This document shows, piece after piece, positions 23,765-34,853 of a stretch of DNA of 64,000 nt. Position 1 is the stretch's first letter. Each line of letters starts with the position of its first letter. This stretch comes from Lobulomyces angularis (Eukaryota > Chytridiomycota > Chytridiomycetes > Lobulomycetales > Lobulomycetaceae). The notes under the pieces were generated by a model. The model worked only from the letters and a program-made list of their open reading frames with translations. It was not told the DNA's origin and searched no databases. The DNA lies in NCBI GenBank assembly GCA_027604685.1, contig JADHYX010000046.1:19576-83575 (forward strand), in the 5' to 3' direction. Position numbers and translations under genes: made by a program.

Positions 23765-25297
23765 CTATTTGTACAAAGGTTTCAATAACTTTGCAATAGT
23801 TTGCAGTTGAATGTTAGAAGTACCTTCATAAATTGCTCCAATTTTACAATCTCTAAAATACTTTTCTACAGGGTATTCTACAAAAAAGCAAACTTTAGTT
23901 TTGATAGTGCAAAAAAAAAATATTACCTCTAGTGAAACCAACTCCTCCCATCCACTCAATACATTTTGATGCGGATCTTTCTGCAACTTGTGAAGCATAG
24001 AGTTTTGCCATTGCTGCTTCTTTCACAAAGGTTTTTCCTTCTTCCTTCAGCCTAGCTGCATTGTATGTCAATAGTCTTGCAGCTTCAATATCTAAAGCTA
24101 CTTGTGCAACCTGAAATTGCATGCCCTGAAGAAAAATGTGTAAAAATAAAAAAAATTAGATTTTTTACTTGAAAATCTCCAATGTGTTGTCCAAAACATT
24201 TACGCTCATAAAGATATGGCATTGTTTCATCAAACACTCCTTGAGCAAGGCCCAGCATTTGCGCAGCAATACCTATCCTTCCTTCATTTAATATTTCAAT
24301 TGCATATTTGTATCCTTGTCCTATTTCTCCCAAAACATTAGCTGCAGGAATTTTTACTTCATCAAAATTAACTACACAAGTTGAAGATGCTCTAATTCCC
24401 AGCTGTTTATTGAAATGGAATTAAATTTAGTTGGTATAATGCAAATTACCTTTATTTCTTTTTTTCCAATTTTTACACCCATATCTTTTTCGGCAATAAA
24501 GCAAGTTATGCCCTTATATCCTTTAGAAGGGTCAATGTTGGCAAAAACTAGTATATTATAAACACCTCAAGCATAATATTTTATAGATTCCTTACCTAAA
24601 AATATATCACTTTCGTAAGAATTGGTAATCCACATCTTTGAACCATTTAGAACGTAGTAGTCGCCTTTTTTTTCCGCTTTTGTTGTTAACGCAAACGCAT
24701 CCGTACCGGCCCCCGCTTCGCTCAGGCAAAAGCAACCAACAGTATCTGTAGCTAATTTACTTAAATATTTTTCTTTTTGAGCATCGGTTCCATACTTTCT
24801 AAACAAAGTGTTTACTAATGTGTTCTGCACATCACATACAACTGACACCGATGGATCGACTTTTGCTAACTCTTCCACAGCAATAATAGCTAATTGACAA
24901 ATGGTTACTTCTGCTAGTAAAATTAACTTCATTACCAGATGTGAAGGAAGATTCAGAGCCATTATAGTCAGTGGGTGTTTCAATACCCATTAATCCTTGA
25001 TTAAACAAACCACTTAAAACAGATTTATCCAATAATTCTTTTTCATCCATTTCAAAAACCTTTGGTCTAACAACTTCTTTAGCAAATTTAGCAACTAAGA
25101 ACATTTTAGTTAATTTTAATTATTTAATAAAGATTGCATGTACCTGATTCCCTTAACATTTGCTCCTCCTCAGTAAAGGTGTGTAAGGAAGCTATTTTGC
25201 TTTCAGACCTTTGAAGGGCTGAGCTAGTAAAAAGCCTTTTGGATTGATTTATGGAAAATGATCTTAAACTATTGCATTTAATTTTCGAAAAAAGCAT
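23765..25297 (-). CDS. ACADSB: Short/branched-chain acyl-CoA dehydrogenase, mitochondrial
   Basis: FAD enzyme of valine/isoleucine breakdown (2-methylbutyryl-CoA type) that passes electrons to ETF in the mitochondrial matrix. The N-terminus [20 protein letters not shown] is a good mitochondrial presequence. Family blocks in order: [139 protein letters not shown]. The glutamate in IYEGTSNIQ is the catalytic base. About 430 residues, normal length, in about seven exons. No damage seen. The close match to the ACADSB branch rather than SCAD or MCAD rests on the block QMLGLAQG and VDPSVSV pattern. Confidence 0.92.
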
Positions 25298-26085
25298 TTT
25301 TTATATTAAACTCTCTGAAAAATTTGTTTTTTAATTTTTTTTTTCCGTAACACTTAAACAATGACATAGTTAATAATTTCATCGCAAAAAAATGAGAACG
25401 CAGCAATGAAATCTTCTCATTCCTTTTTACAAGGTTATTTGGTATAATAACCCATAAACAGAAACTATCAAATTCCAATAGAACTGATAGTGTTTTTCTA
25501 TTTTTCCACACAACGAAAACTGCTTAAAAAATATGATGTTTGAAAGTTTCAAATCAAGGTGTTGACAGCATTGAAAGAAATAGGAAAATGGGTTCCTTGG
25601 GAAATCGCTGGTTTGTTATCACATGCTGTGTTGACTTTGAAAACAGTGTCAGAAGAAATTAAACAATGAGAACAGGATTTTTATATTTTGGGTTGAAAAT
25701 GAATTCTGGGATTAATTTGGTAGAAGCAAAAGTCTGCAGCCTTTATGTGAATTTTATTCCTCCAGACTGAAGAATCAACATTTGGAAGTCAAAGAAAAAC
25801 GGAAAGATCTAAATTTGATAAACTACTAGAACTAGTGGGTATTCCTAATTGGCGAAAATTAACAGAAGCTAAAATCAATTGAAATTAAGCATTGCTGTGG
25901 ACTGTAGCTATATCACAGTTTTGGCCATTTACTGCATATCTTGCATCAAATGCCTAAAGTTATATTCATTATATGATAATCTAGATATTTACAAAAGAAA
26001 TTGACCGAAAAATTATTAAAGCCTATTTAAGTAAAAAAAAATATATGGTAAATAGATAAATAGTGATAATTAAAATCTTCCTGAT
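25298..26085. other. gene-free stretch with a weak transposase-like relic
   Basis: About 790 bp between ACADSB and a hypothetical gene. On the + strand at about 25560-25670 one frame reads LTALKEIGKWVPWEIAGLL and then LKTVSEEIKQ before a stop. The IGKWVP pattern faintly resembles the segment before the first catalytic Asp of mariner transposases. The downstream frames are full of stops. No terminal inverted repeats were seen. Confidence 0.25.
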
Positions 26086-26823
26086 TTAGGAAAACTCAGT
26101 CCACTCCACTTCTTTGTTATAAAAAAAATTTCTTTCAACATCATCAAAGTTTAACTCCAAGCTACTGAATTGCAAATTCGGTTTAAAATAGAGTAAATCA
26201 TTTTCTGTATTTGTAGGGTACGGTAAACTAATGGTATCGACTTCTCGGTTAATGAGATTACTACAGAGAGAAAAAATTGTTGAAAGTAACATTAAAAAAA
26301 TTTCACTAACAATAATTCAAAGTCGGGTCTCAAATCTTGTTTCTTTAGCCAATCTTTATTCACACTTTTTTTGGCTCTTGTGTTTAAGTTGTCTAAATTT
26401 CCTTCTACTTCTTCTAAGGGACCATCGGCTACAGAAAAATCCTTTTTCTTTGACTCTGTATTTTTGTTTTCATACTTTATCTTTTGCAAGTTTTTAAATT
26501 GTTTTTTGTGTTTGCTTAGATTCGTAGCCTACATTTTAAAGTTGTTTAAACCTTATGAAAGATATTGCTATTTAACCTTTATAGTTATGGTATTGTAAAT
26601 CTTATTTACTGTAGCAGTATCCTTTTGCAATAAGTTTGCAACTGCCGAAACCTAAAGGACAAGTAATAGTGAATGAAATTTTTTTTGAGTGATTTACAGG
26701 ATTAAATGGTTCTCTTTCCAATTCATGTATTCTTAGTCTATGTATCAAGGACGAATTTCTTTTAGGCTCAAGAATTACTGCTGTTTTGCAAGGGTTTTGA
26801 ATTGACATTAAACAAAACCTCAT
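26086..26823 (-). CDS. Unrecognised basic protein (about 200 residues)
   Basis: Four exons can be joined in one frame. Exon 1 begins MRFCLMSIQNPCKTAV and contains EPKRNSSLIHRLRIHELERE. A short exon reads VSAVANLLQKDTAT. Exon 3 is highly basic (NLSKHKKQFKNLQKIKYENK) and then acidic (GPLEEVEGNLDNL). Exon 4 is NLINREVDTISLPYPTN and ends FFYNKEVEWTEFS. The introns have regular GT...AG ends with pyrimidine-rich 3' sides, and the last exon carries hydrophilic, non-repetitive sequence, which supports a real gene. I do not recognise a domain; a nucleolar or ribosome-related role would fit the composition but is a guess. The true start may lie further upstream. Confidence 0.4.
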
Positions 26824-27182
26824 GTGACACACAAGTTTCAATTTATAGAAAAAGAAATAGACTTTGAGTAGTAAAAAGTGTAGAAGTTGGCATTTTTTAG
26901 TTAAAAACCTAAGTTTATGGGTTTGAAGAGACTTAATGGGAAAGAAAATTACCAATACCTCATGCTTCATAGTTTCTGACAGTCTCAACAAATCAACTCA
27001 ATGAGGTACTGGCTCTATTTTTTACTTCAAAATTTGTTGCTTCTTTATATGTTAAAGAAATATGCTTATTTAAGAATTATTAGTAGTTATTTGAACATGT
27101 AAGAAATTTATGCCATACAGCGAAATGAGAGTTTGTGTAGGAATAAATTAAAACTCCGAATTTTTTTTTTCTTTTTGAGCAA
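26824..27182. other. divergent intergenic stretch
   Basis: About 360 bp between the basic hypothetical gene and TEX9. A possible upstream exon (MKHE) of the minus gene exists near 26970, but it does not join in frame. Confidence 0.35.
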
Positions 27183-28806
27183 ATGATGCACATTGAAGAA
27201 GCAGGTATTTTTAAATCAAATTATTTTATGTAATTGGTACTTGAATAATCAAACTATCAAAAGTTTAATGACACAAATTATATAAATTTAAAAATTTTTG
27301 TCAATAGAACACCAAAATCAATTTTCCATCAGTGATGAGCTGATGCAGCTGGAAAAAGAATACTTACTGAAAAACAAAAAACTACAAAAAAAGTCTAATC
27401 AAGTTGTCAAAGAAGTTGAGGCCTTAGTTGTAATATTGAAACTGTTTTAAAATACAAACTTTTTCATTTTTAGAAAGGAGGAAGAGCAGTAATGGATACT
27501 CCATTTTCTAAGATAAATTATCCCGAAGTTGCTAAAGCTGCTGAAAGGTAAAATCAATTACATTCCTTTTATTTGATCTGCTATAGTGAAATATCTCAAA
27601 GCAAAAATTCACGAGCAAGGAGATCTACTTATAATGATAAAGTAAAACGATTATTTATAATTTCTACATTAATGATGTTCTTTTATAAATAAGGTAGCCA
27701 ATCGTAAGGATGATGTGAAGATCTCCAGTCGGTATAAACTTTCATACCTGGATAATTTTAAATTTAGATATTAAGCCCAGTGACATCGAAACCAAAAATT
27801 CCTTCTTTCAATCCCAAATCAAAAATTGATAAAAATGATATTATTTCACAAGACATTGAAGCAAATGAGTTACTTTTGAACCACAATCAACCCATTTCGA
27901 ATGATGAGAATATAGGACAGGAAGCTTTGAATAGATTACTAAAAGCTAAATTGCAAGTACTTCAAGTAGATTTTGAAAAATTAGTAAAATTGCATCAGAC
28001 AAAGGTTTTCTTTTTTTTTAACTTTTCACAGCTAAAAATTTTAATTACATATTTAATTCCTTTAGGAAACTGTAATCCGCAGTGTAGAAGAAAGATTAAA
28101 GTTAAGTGATGAAGAAAAAAATAAAGCATTAAAAAATTTTCAGACTTCCCAGGTTTTGCTTTTGTAAATGAAATTATGTGTACTAAATATCTGAGAAAAT
28201 CTTTTAAATTTTATTAAGACGCAACTGGATAAATTAAAAAAGGAATTTCTTAATTTAAAGCAAACTAATGAGGACAATGAAAGCGCTTTACGAACTTTAA
28301 AAAAAGTACAATATTTATAGCTAAATTTCAGTTAATTTTTTTTTTTTAGGAATTAGATGTAACTTCTAAATCACAAAAGCAAATCGAAAATGAGCAAAAT
28401 TCCAAAGACATCAGGTAAAAAGGAACATAAAAATTGTATGTTTAATATTAATAACTTGAAACATAAGGCTCAATAGATCATTGGAAGAACTAGAGAAACA
28501 AAAAAAGCTAACTAATGCTCAATTGCAAAAAGAAAAGATTAAATTTGAAGAATTGAACCTTAATTATAATAATTTATTTAAGGACTTTAAAAAAGTTGAA
28601 AAAAAAAATTCAGATTTACTTTTAATTTTTAAGAAACAACAGTTGTTGATTGAAGTTCTAAGAAAACAGAAGGTAACTAAGATATTTTTCTTTAATTTTT
28701 AAGCCAATTTTTTCAAAAAAATTGAAAGGTACACATTGAAGCAGCAAAACTTTTGCAGTTTACAGAAGAGGAATTTCTAAAGGCTTTAAACCTTCCAAAC
28801 TATTAA
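27183..28806 (+). CDS. TEX9: TEX9-like coiled-coil protein (cilium/centriole associated)
   Basis: Coiled-coil protein of about 370 residues in about ten small exons. The C-terminal block is diagnostic: FKKQQLLIEVLRKQKVHIEA joined across an intron to AKLLQFTEEEFLKALNLPNY, as in TEX9 (testis-expressed 9). The N-terminal exon has EHQNQFSISDELMQLEKEYL, the second TEX9-like block, and the middle is heptad-rich (QVLQVDFEKLVKLHQTK, SLEELEKQKKLTNAQLQKEK). Animal TEX9 is linked to sperm, cilia and centriolar satellites, and its homologues are found mainly in ciliated eukaryotes. Its presence fits a zoospore-forming organism, together with WDR60. Start uncertain between ATG 27183 and 27186. Confidence 0.8.
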
Positions 28807-29086
28807 ACAATTTTTAATTTTTTTTTAATCATATATATAATAAAAACAATCTATCTGCATAAAAACGAAAAAAAGATTATTTGTCAAGAGAGTGTATTTT
28901 TTTCATATTATTAAAGTAATTAGCCAGCTTTTCATACAATAAATATTTGATATGCATTAAAGTTAATGAACTCAAAAATGTGTACTGTGAAATTTTAGAA
29001 TTTATTGCAATTTAAGGTATAAGTTCGCATAATTCAACCATTAATTATATTTACCATTCTATTCTAAAGTTAATATTTTCATGCTA

Positions 29087-30706
29087 CTATGCAAAGTAGT
29101 CAAATGCTTTTTCCTCTTCGATCTCATTATCCTCGATACACTTTTCTTCGATTGTAAAGCACGCTTTTATATACAAATCTGACTCTCTTTCTTTCTCGAG
29201 ATAGTGCAGCCAAACCTTTTCATTTAATGTTCTCATACAATCTTTTTCTTTGCGCATTAAAAAAAAACCCTCTTTCTTCAAAACTGCTAGATCACTTCTA
29301 CTTAAATCTTCCAGTACTTCAAAATTATTTGATTTTTTACTTAAAAAACTCACTAGGTTTTCTGAAGATTTAAAAAGTTGTCTAAAATTTGCCAGATTAT
29401 TTTGAAGGACGATAATAACCTTTAAATTTACCTAACTCTTAGTTTCGTCCATATCCTTTCAAGCTGAACACACATCCTAATTACTACCACATTTCCATTA
29501 GTAGTGTCCATTGCATCATTTGCAGAGAAATTGTCAATTTTTGTAACAGATTTACCTTCAAAACTTAAGTAGTAAAATTGTTCTTCCAGTTCCTTAAATA
29601 AATAGTCATCCTGTGCTTCACACACTTCATAAAAAGGTAAGTGTATAGTTTCCGATAATTCATAAGGATTTGAAGAAGAGGGAATAGTTATGTTATTTTT
29701 TTTATATTCAAGCCCAACTAAATCGTTTCTTAAAAAAATTCCAAATTGAGTGCAATAGCCGAAGTCATCATCAGATTTCAATAATCCTACTCCACTGAAA
29801 CATACTTGATATCCATACGTTAGAGCTTGCTCATTCGCCCTTTTGAAATAAAAGTTTATTTTTTAAGTATTCATACCATTCATTGAATTCTAATCGAGTC
29901 CATTCGAATTTATGATCATAATGTCGAAATTGACTCTCCTTACTTCCATATTTTAAATTGGGAAAGTGGACATTAAATTCTGCATTGGGTGTGGAAACTA
30001 AAAAAATATCAATTTAAACAATACTAAGAGTGTATCATTTTACCAATCATCACTTTTGGATTATATGCGCCTTGAGATAAGATTAATTAAATAAACAATA
30101 AATTAAAAAAACACATAACTCACCCAAAGTAACTTTTGGAAATAAGAGAAGTTCGTTGGGACACAGATGCTCAATCACTTCAAGAGAGACAATTCCGTCA
30201 TAGTTTAATAACCTTTCATCAATTTCCGACACAGAGCCTTTATAAATGTCAACAGTCGCTTTTGACTCTCTCAAAAACCGCAAGTCATATTCATTTGGCT
30301 GCGATGCTAACTTGGCAAGTTCGATACAACCATCATCTAAAATGCAAAAAGTTAGATCCATTTCAACACCTTCAATACCAATATCGAATCCTGCAATTTT
30401 ATCAAAAAATCCATTTTTCAACACTTCAAGCATGGCACCCTGTGCAATTTCATAAATTAGAATAAATATGCTAAGTACCTCACCGCAGCCTGCATCAATT
30501 ACAGTCTTAATATTAAAATCTTTCAGTATAAGAAGCTGTAGAAAAAAAATATTGTATATAAAGTTACAATTGCGTACTTAAAGTTTAAAAAAAAATTCCA
30601 TTTTAAATATTTGATTTCTTATCACTATTTTTAAAAAAAGTTTAATTACTGCTAAAGTTCTTCTTTGCATCCAAAGAGGAGGATCAAACAACTGCTTCGT
30701 AGTCAT
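29087..30706 (-). CDS. HEN1: HEN1 small-RNA 2'-O-methyltransferase
   Basis: SAM-dependent enzyme that methylates the 2'-OH of the 3'-terminal nucleotide of small RNAs and so protects them from uridylation and trimming. N-terminus: [19 protein letters not shown] motif I is VIDAGCGE (near 30490), split by an intron. GFDIGIE and [17 protein letters not shown] follow. The metal-binding signature is SLEVIEHL (near 30195) plus [18 protein letters not shown] (near 29915), giving the expected Glu, Glu, His and His ligands. [12 protein letters not shown] matches the VIVTTPN motif. The C-terminal part ([10 protein letters not shown], then a charged tail ending KAFDYFA) is longer than bacterial Hen1 and lacks the plant dsRNA-binding domains, as in animal and protist forms. 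About 430 residues. Catalytic residues seem intact. Confidence 0.9.
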
Positions 30707-30880
30707 ATTAAATACAACCTTTTTTTTCTAATAACAAAATGAGTTTTGTAGTCGAAAAAAAATTTTCAAACACTTTTCATTTCATTCATTTATATTCAGG
30801 GAGAGAAATCTCTCTATTTTGTAAAAGTAAGATATTACTACATTTCTACTTTCATATTGATACAAAATTGAAGGAGCTAG
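30707..30880. promoter_or_regulatory. short divergent promoter HEN1 / NGL2-like
   Basis: Only about 174 bp separate the two divergent start codons, so the promoters must overlap. AT-rich; no specific operator recognised. Confidence 0.45.
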
Positions 30881-32257
30881 ATGGTTTTAAGAGAATTTCT
30901 AAAAGTGCCAAGAGAGAAAAAGGATGAGATTATTAAAAACTCAAATGACGTTAAACTATCCCTTATGACATACAATGTATTAGCTCAAGGTTTAATTCAC
31001 CGGGATAGTTTTCCTGACGCAACCAAACTCTCCCTAAAAATTAAACATAGAATACCAAAAGTTCTTAGTGAAATTAAATTTCTGAATCCTGACTGCGCCT
31101 GGTAAGTCTTCAAATGAAATAAGTAATTTCAACTACAGCATCATCATGATGTTTTTTAAGCTTTCAAGAAGTGGATGAATTTGAACGATTCTATAAAGAA
31201 TTTTTAATTGCAAATAATTATGATTTTATATATCAATATAGCCATGAAACTATTTCGTCATTGGAAAATAATACATCCGAGTGTCCGCCAGAGACTGTAC
31301 ATGGACTATTGACAATTTGGAAAAAAGAGAAAGTGAAATTGATAGACTATCAGTTTATAGATTTTGATAATCATGAACTGGTTTTCCCAACAAAAATAAC
31401 TCCATACACTAAAAATATTGCTACCATTTGCATCTTTGAATTTTTGAATGACCTTAATAAAGGTTTCGCTGTCACTAACAACCATTTATATTGGAGGTTT
31501 TCTTATTTATGTTAAATTTTAATAACTATCTTTATTTATTAGGTATCAAGCTGGTTTGTTACTAATATATGAATTATTGTCAATAAAAAGATTTATTTAT
31601 TTTTTTTATTGGTGATGGGTAGTCTATGAAAAATTGCGACAAATTTATGTGTTGCTGACAGAAGTTAAAAAAAGTAGAGATAGATACAATTTTCAATTTT
31701 TTTGCTGTGGTGATTTCAACTTTGAACCAATGGACATTCCCTATTATATTTTGACTAGAAAAGAACTATCTTCAGAATTGCGAAATACAGCCGAAATTGT
31801 TAAGCACCCAGGTAGTGATAGGGAAAATCCCATTGTCTCGGATGAAAATGGCAACGGTGATATTGATTATAAAGAAATACCGCCAGAAGAATTAATTGAT
31901 AAACTGTATACGTTACCTAAATTAAAATCATGTTACTATAATTACGCGAATTTGTTATCAAAGGAACGATACAACTGCAATCCTCAATGGAAAGAAAACG
32001 AAGTCTTATGGACTGGAGAGCCAGCCTATACTAATTACGGTCCGTGGAAGGGTACGATTTTTATTTATTAGTATTTTTTTAACCCTTTCTTAGGCACATT
32101 GGACTATATTTTTATGTTAGTTGAAGAAGGACCAAGTAAGGTAATTTTGGATTCAGTTTTATATATTCCTACCGCAGAGGAATTAAAAAAGTCCTTACCC
32201 AATGAAGAGTTTGGTAGTGATCATATTTCGTTAATGGCAAATTTTTACATTCTGTAA
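30881..32257 (+). CDS. NGL2: EEP-family (CCR4/NGL2-like) RNA exonuclease
   Basis: Magnesium-dependent endonuclease/exonuclease/phosphatase fold nuclease. Blocks in order: LSLMTYNVLAQGLIHRDSFP (metal Asn), then CFQEVDEFERFYKEFL with the catalytic Glu after an intron, FAVTNNHLYWR (His motif), FFCCGDFNFEP (Asp/Asn), GTLDYIFML and FGSDHISLMANF with the final Asp-His pair. The pattern NVLAQGLIHRDSFP is close to yeast Ngl2, which trims the 3' end of 5.8S rRNA precursor; CCR4, Angel and nocturnin are relatives. About 410 residues. The ATG at 30881 gives MVLREFLKVPREKK; an upstream ATG at 30739 is in another frame. It lies head-to-head with HEN1. Confidence 0.82.
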
Positions 32258-32726
32258 CACTAAGAAATTCAATAAGATAAATAAATTTTTCTTGAATATG
32301 ATCTAAACCCTTTACACTACTATAATGAGCATTTCATTAATATCAACTGTTCCTATACCAACTAGGTTTAGTCCTGTTTATTTTTCTTTTGTTGGTTTAT
32401 TTTACTTTTTATACACTATTTCTACAATTTGGGTGGACTCTATACGCGTTTAACGTTATGATGTTCTCTTTGGTAATGGTAAGCATAGGTGGAGTTGAAT
32501 TAACGGTAAAAAAGACAGCAAAAAAAAGTTGCGATGTACAAGTTTTTAGATTGCAAGAATTAAATCTCCAAAGCCTTCTGTTACACAGAAGTGAAAGAGC
32601 AATAATTTTTTTAAATTTTTTCATCAAATTAAACATAAAATTCAGGTGAGACAAGTGAAACGTTACTCATAAACTAAATCATTATTTAAATTTTAACTTT
32701 TAATCAACAACCATGTAGTTATATAG
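32258..32726. other. intergenic stretch
   Basis: About 470 bp between the NGL2-like gene and the NDT80-like gene. Besides the small hydrophobic ORF listed separately, nothing is recognised; it probably includes the NDT80-like promoter and 5' leader. Confidence 0.4.
32325..32453 (+). CDS. possible small membrane protein (42 aa)
   Basis: ATG-started ORF with a short polar head (MSISLISTVPIPTRFSP) and a single hydrophobic aromatic helix (VYFSFVGLFYFLYTISTIW) ending WVDSIRV. The layout resembles tiny ER membrane subunits, but I cannot assign one. A GTTTAA...CATAG intron could follow and add a few residues. It could also be the 5' leader of the next gene. Confidence 0.2.
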   Translation: MSISLISTVPIPTRFSPVYFSFVGLFYFLYTISTIWVDSIRV

Positions 32727-34415
32727 ATGGAAGCTACCTACGAAGAAACTTCAAATACCCAAGAAAATCAAGACCAAACTTCCAGCTCACTTGCTAATCA
32801 GCCATACATGAGTGAACCGTATTCTTCTCAGTATGGCCAGAATATTGCCTAGTATGCTTCATATGCATTTGAGATTGAAATTTAATTAATTTTACAATTT
32901 TTTATTAGCGCTCAGCAATATTACTATCAGCAGGCACATCAAGGAGCCCCAGACCCAAATTCTTATGCTGAAATAGATCCTAACTCTTCTAATGAGCTTA
33001 CTGTAGATCCAAACGCACCTATTGGTGGGGCAGATGGCGCTCCTTACGATGGTCTTGATTCACCTGGTGCTGCTGCTCGAAAATCAAGATTAAACTCTGA
33101 AGCTGGCCCTTTTTTTAATGCTACAAAGCAATTGTGTAATCTTTATTCCATAGATAGAAGTAGATCGTAAGTATTTTAACTTTTTTTTTTAGTAAAATGT
33201 GAAAAAAAAAAAAAAAAAATGTCTAGTTTCGCAGCAAGATTAACCCCTAGAATTGATCGAGGTTTTTTTTTGGCAGATAATGATTGGACTTGTTACAGAA
33301 GAAATTACTTTCAAGTTAGTATATCATATACAGCAGTGGATGGCGCTGGAAATAAAGTGGAGCTTCCTTGTCTGGTTGAATTGGAAGGTAGAGGTTTAAG
33401 AACTGTAAACCAATTCATGGTTGGAGTCATGGCAAGAACTTCAAACGGATCAAGGGAAATTGATTTAATACAACATACAGCGAAGCGAGATAAAGGACCA
33501 CAAATTGTTCCTCAACCAAAACCCTGTGAACCTCAAGATCCTTCTATCGCTTACGGGATGTCTAGAAATGAAAATGACACATCACATACGGTTATCTTTG
33601 AAAGGTTACAGTTTAAGTCTGCAACAGCAAACAATGGAAAAAGGAGAGCTGCTCAACAATACCATGTGGTATTTGCAGAGCTTCTCGCTAGATGTGACGA
33701 TGGATGTATTGCTCGCGTTGCGTCTACTGAATCAGCACCCCTAGTAGTGCGTGGTCGAGCTCCAGGGCACTACGCCAGCATTAGTGGATCAAAACGGAAC
33801 CAAATGGCTGATACGGAAGAGGAAAATTATGGAGAAGGTAATGAAAGTGGTGCCCCAGATTATGCTCAGGAATATCAGTCGCAACAAGGTTTGTTGTTTT
33901 CATTATTTTAAAAAGTTAACATGTTATCAGCGCATGGAATGCCATTGCCACCACCTGGTTCAAATCATCATATGAGCTACACTGCATACACTGCACCTAC
34001 TGCTCAATCACTACAACAACCACCAAACTCTCATCCTGGAGGATATTACCCTACAGTTCAGCAAGAATATTATTATCCTTATGCAGATGCCGCTGTGTGG
34101 GCAAATGCTGCTGCTGGTAATAGTAAAAAATTTTTTTATCTTATAACTTTTTTTTTAGCCGCTGCTCAAGCCGTTAAAACTGGCCTAGATAGTGAACAGC
34201 CTAGATTCGATTATCCATATGGAATGCCAGGACAACAGATGCTAAGTGATCTCACAAACTCCCAGCAGGATGGAGAAGAATCTAATGGACAACTTCCTAC
34301 TCCCCAGAATGTTTCACCAACTTCACAAAAAGTAGGCGAGTCGTCTGCATCTGCAAATCCACCTACTTCAACTTCGAAACCAAAAAAATCAAAAAAAGAT
34401 AAAGTTAAAGCCTAG
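32727..34415 (+). CDS. NDT80/PhoG-type transcription factor (VIB-1-like)
   Basis: DNA-binding protein of about 500 residues. An N-terminal Tyr/Gln/Ser-rich region (exons 1-2) leads to the NDT80 Ig-fold: LTPRIDRGFFLADNDWTCYR, RNYFQVSISY, then ERLQFKSATANNGKRRAAQQ and VRGRAPGHYASISG. These are the core DNA-contact blocks of the family, shared with fungal VIB-1/Ndt80 and animal MYRF. The C-terminal region is Pro/Tyr/Gln/Ala rich, like an activation domain, and ends in a lysine-rich tail SKPKKSKKDKVKA that can serve as nuclear signal. The acceptor at TGTCTAG before TTTCGCAGC joins the second exon to the DNA-binding domain, so the in-frame ATG at 33219 is not the start. In fungi the family controls meiosis, starvation responses and programmed cell death. 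Confidence 0.85.
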
Positions 34416-34853
34416 CAGTGTTGTTGGGAAGCTTACAGTATTTTTATTTATTAACGTTTTTTTTAAAGTTTTTTTTTTGAATGTACATAAGAAATATTTT
34501 ATATCACTGAATATAGTTTCTTGTCTGAATTTCAGTTTTTATAAGTTTTTTAAATAGTACGGGCAAGAAAGTTAAATTTATTGAACTAATTAAGTATGGA
34601 AAATGAATTAATAGAAGCTGAAGAAAATTTCTATTTTAAAAATAGTAATTATTAAATTATTGAACGCCAATTTTAAAAATATTAGTTTACGAAAATGTTA
34701 ATTAAAAGTCATAATATTAAATATATTGACAGCATCTATGAAAAGATCGCCTGACTTTTAAAATATTGGAAGTAACAGAAAAGAAGAGATAATAGATGTA
34801 AAAAATCGAGGTTAATAAATAAGGATATAAAATGCTGAGGGATTCTTCGTTAG
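34416..34853. other. convergent 3' intergenic stretch
   Basis: About 440 bp of AT-rich DNA between two converging genes; it should hold both polyadenylation regions. No ORF or RNA seen. Confidence 0.5.

Noticed and set aside
32389..32649. 86-codon plus ORF with hydrophobic start and its minus-strand mirror 32409-32654
   Set aside because: No ATG at the beginning, AT-driven hydrophobicity, and no family pattern; probably 5' leader of the NDT80-like gene.
33219..33911. NDT80-like ORF taken as starting at ATG 33219
   Set aside because: The TGTCTAG acceptor after this ATG joins in frame with the upstream exon (RSRS to FAARL), so this ATG lies in an intron.
32727..34415. First impression of a CSL/Suppressor-of-Hairless factor
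   Set aside because: The blocks DRGFFLADNDWTCYRRNYF and SATANNGKRRAAQQ are NDT80/VIB-1 signatures; none of the CSL motifs is present.
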